Origin: Marinobacter sp. LA51 | GTDB taxonomy: Bacteria; Pseudomonadota; Gammaproteobacteria; Pseudomonadales; Oleiphilaceae | Direction of reading: 5' to 3' | Length of the DNA: 64,000 bases | Assembly (NCBI RefSeq): GCF_030297175.1 | Contig: NZ_AP028070.1 | Span: 1,302,001-1,366,000, forward strand | Shown: piece after piece, positions 63,954 through 64,000 of the stretch | Layout: every line of letters begins with the position of its first letter | How positions within the stretch are numbered: position 1 is the first letter of the stretch | Translations under genes and position numbers: made by a program | Notes under the pieces: model-generated | What the model was told of the DNA's origin: nothing | Databases searched by the model: none | Seen by the model: only the letters and a program-made list of their open reading frames with translations

Positions 63954-64000
63954 GCCCGGAGTTTAATCAGGGCATAAAAAACCGGGTTGAATTCGGGATA

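Overview
This window is a chromosomal segment of a gammaproteobacterium. The gene order map/glnD/dap divergent from rpsB-tsf-pyrH-frr-uppS-cdsA-dxr-rseP-bamA-skp-lpxD-fabZ-lpxA-lpxB-rnhB, the long Pseudomonas-type DapD and the overall protein style fit a marine relative of Marinobacter. That genus is an inference from pattern memory and was not tested by a search. Coding density is high on both strands. I see no rRNA, CRISPR array, complete insertion sequence or prophage.

Layout. 1-2654: the 3' part of a glycosyltransferase resembling tRNA-queuosine mannosyltransferase, and two MDR-family oxidoreductases. 2829-9390: a compact type VI secretion island consisting of vgrG, a large VasX-like pore-forming effector and a membrane protein that is probably its immunity partner, all translationally coupled. 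9450-13842: assorted small genes: a DUF1853 nuclease-fold protein, a glyoxalase, a degenerate single-ring Clp-like ATPase with a small partner, a membrane-anchored cold-shock-domain protein and slyX. 13864-21005 (minus strand): map-glnD-dapC-yffB-dapD-dapE, joining N-terminal methionine removal, nitrogen sensing and the succinylase branch of lysine/DAP synthesis. 21112-35916: translation factors, isoprenoid/undecaprenyl and phospholipid precursors, outer-membrane assembly and lipid A synthesis. 35913-36100: a single initiator tRNA with its own sigma-70 promoter and terminator.

36503-41949: a small FnIII lipoprotein facing a three-gene sensory unit (OmpR-type regulator, LysM/FecR secreted protein, CHASE2 histidine kinase). 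42064-47901: topB, bolA-yciO, an unrecognised protein, an AmpG-type permease and a DoxX-like protein. 48223-55896: a five-gene operon with a complete tripartite RND pump (outer-membrane lipoprotein, adaptor, transporter) followed by its own response regulator and kinase, preceded by tandem TTAACC boxes that look like a response-regulator operator.

55897-56680: a decayed stretch containing the 3' fragment of a SCO1/SenC gene with an in-frame stop. The fragment ends where a MerR-type promoter begins. 56677-63953: a copper/silver-type resistance module: merR regulator, Cys-rich exported protein, CusB-CusF fusion adaptor, CusA, CusC-like channel and a Met-rich small membrane protein. Two nearly identical 31-bp MerR operators with 19-bp spacers precede the regulator and the efflux operon.

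The parts that look most like accessory or under-described biology are the vgrG/VasX/immunity island, the D1-only Clp-like ATPase pair, the CHASE2-FecR signalling unit, and the metal-resistance module with its twin operators and SCO1 relic.
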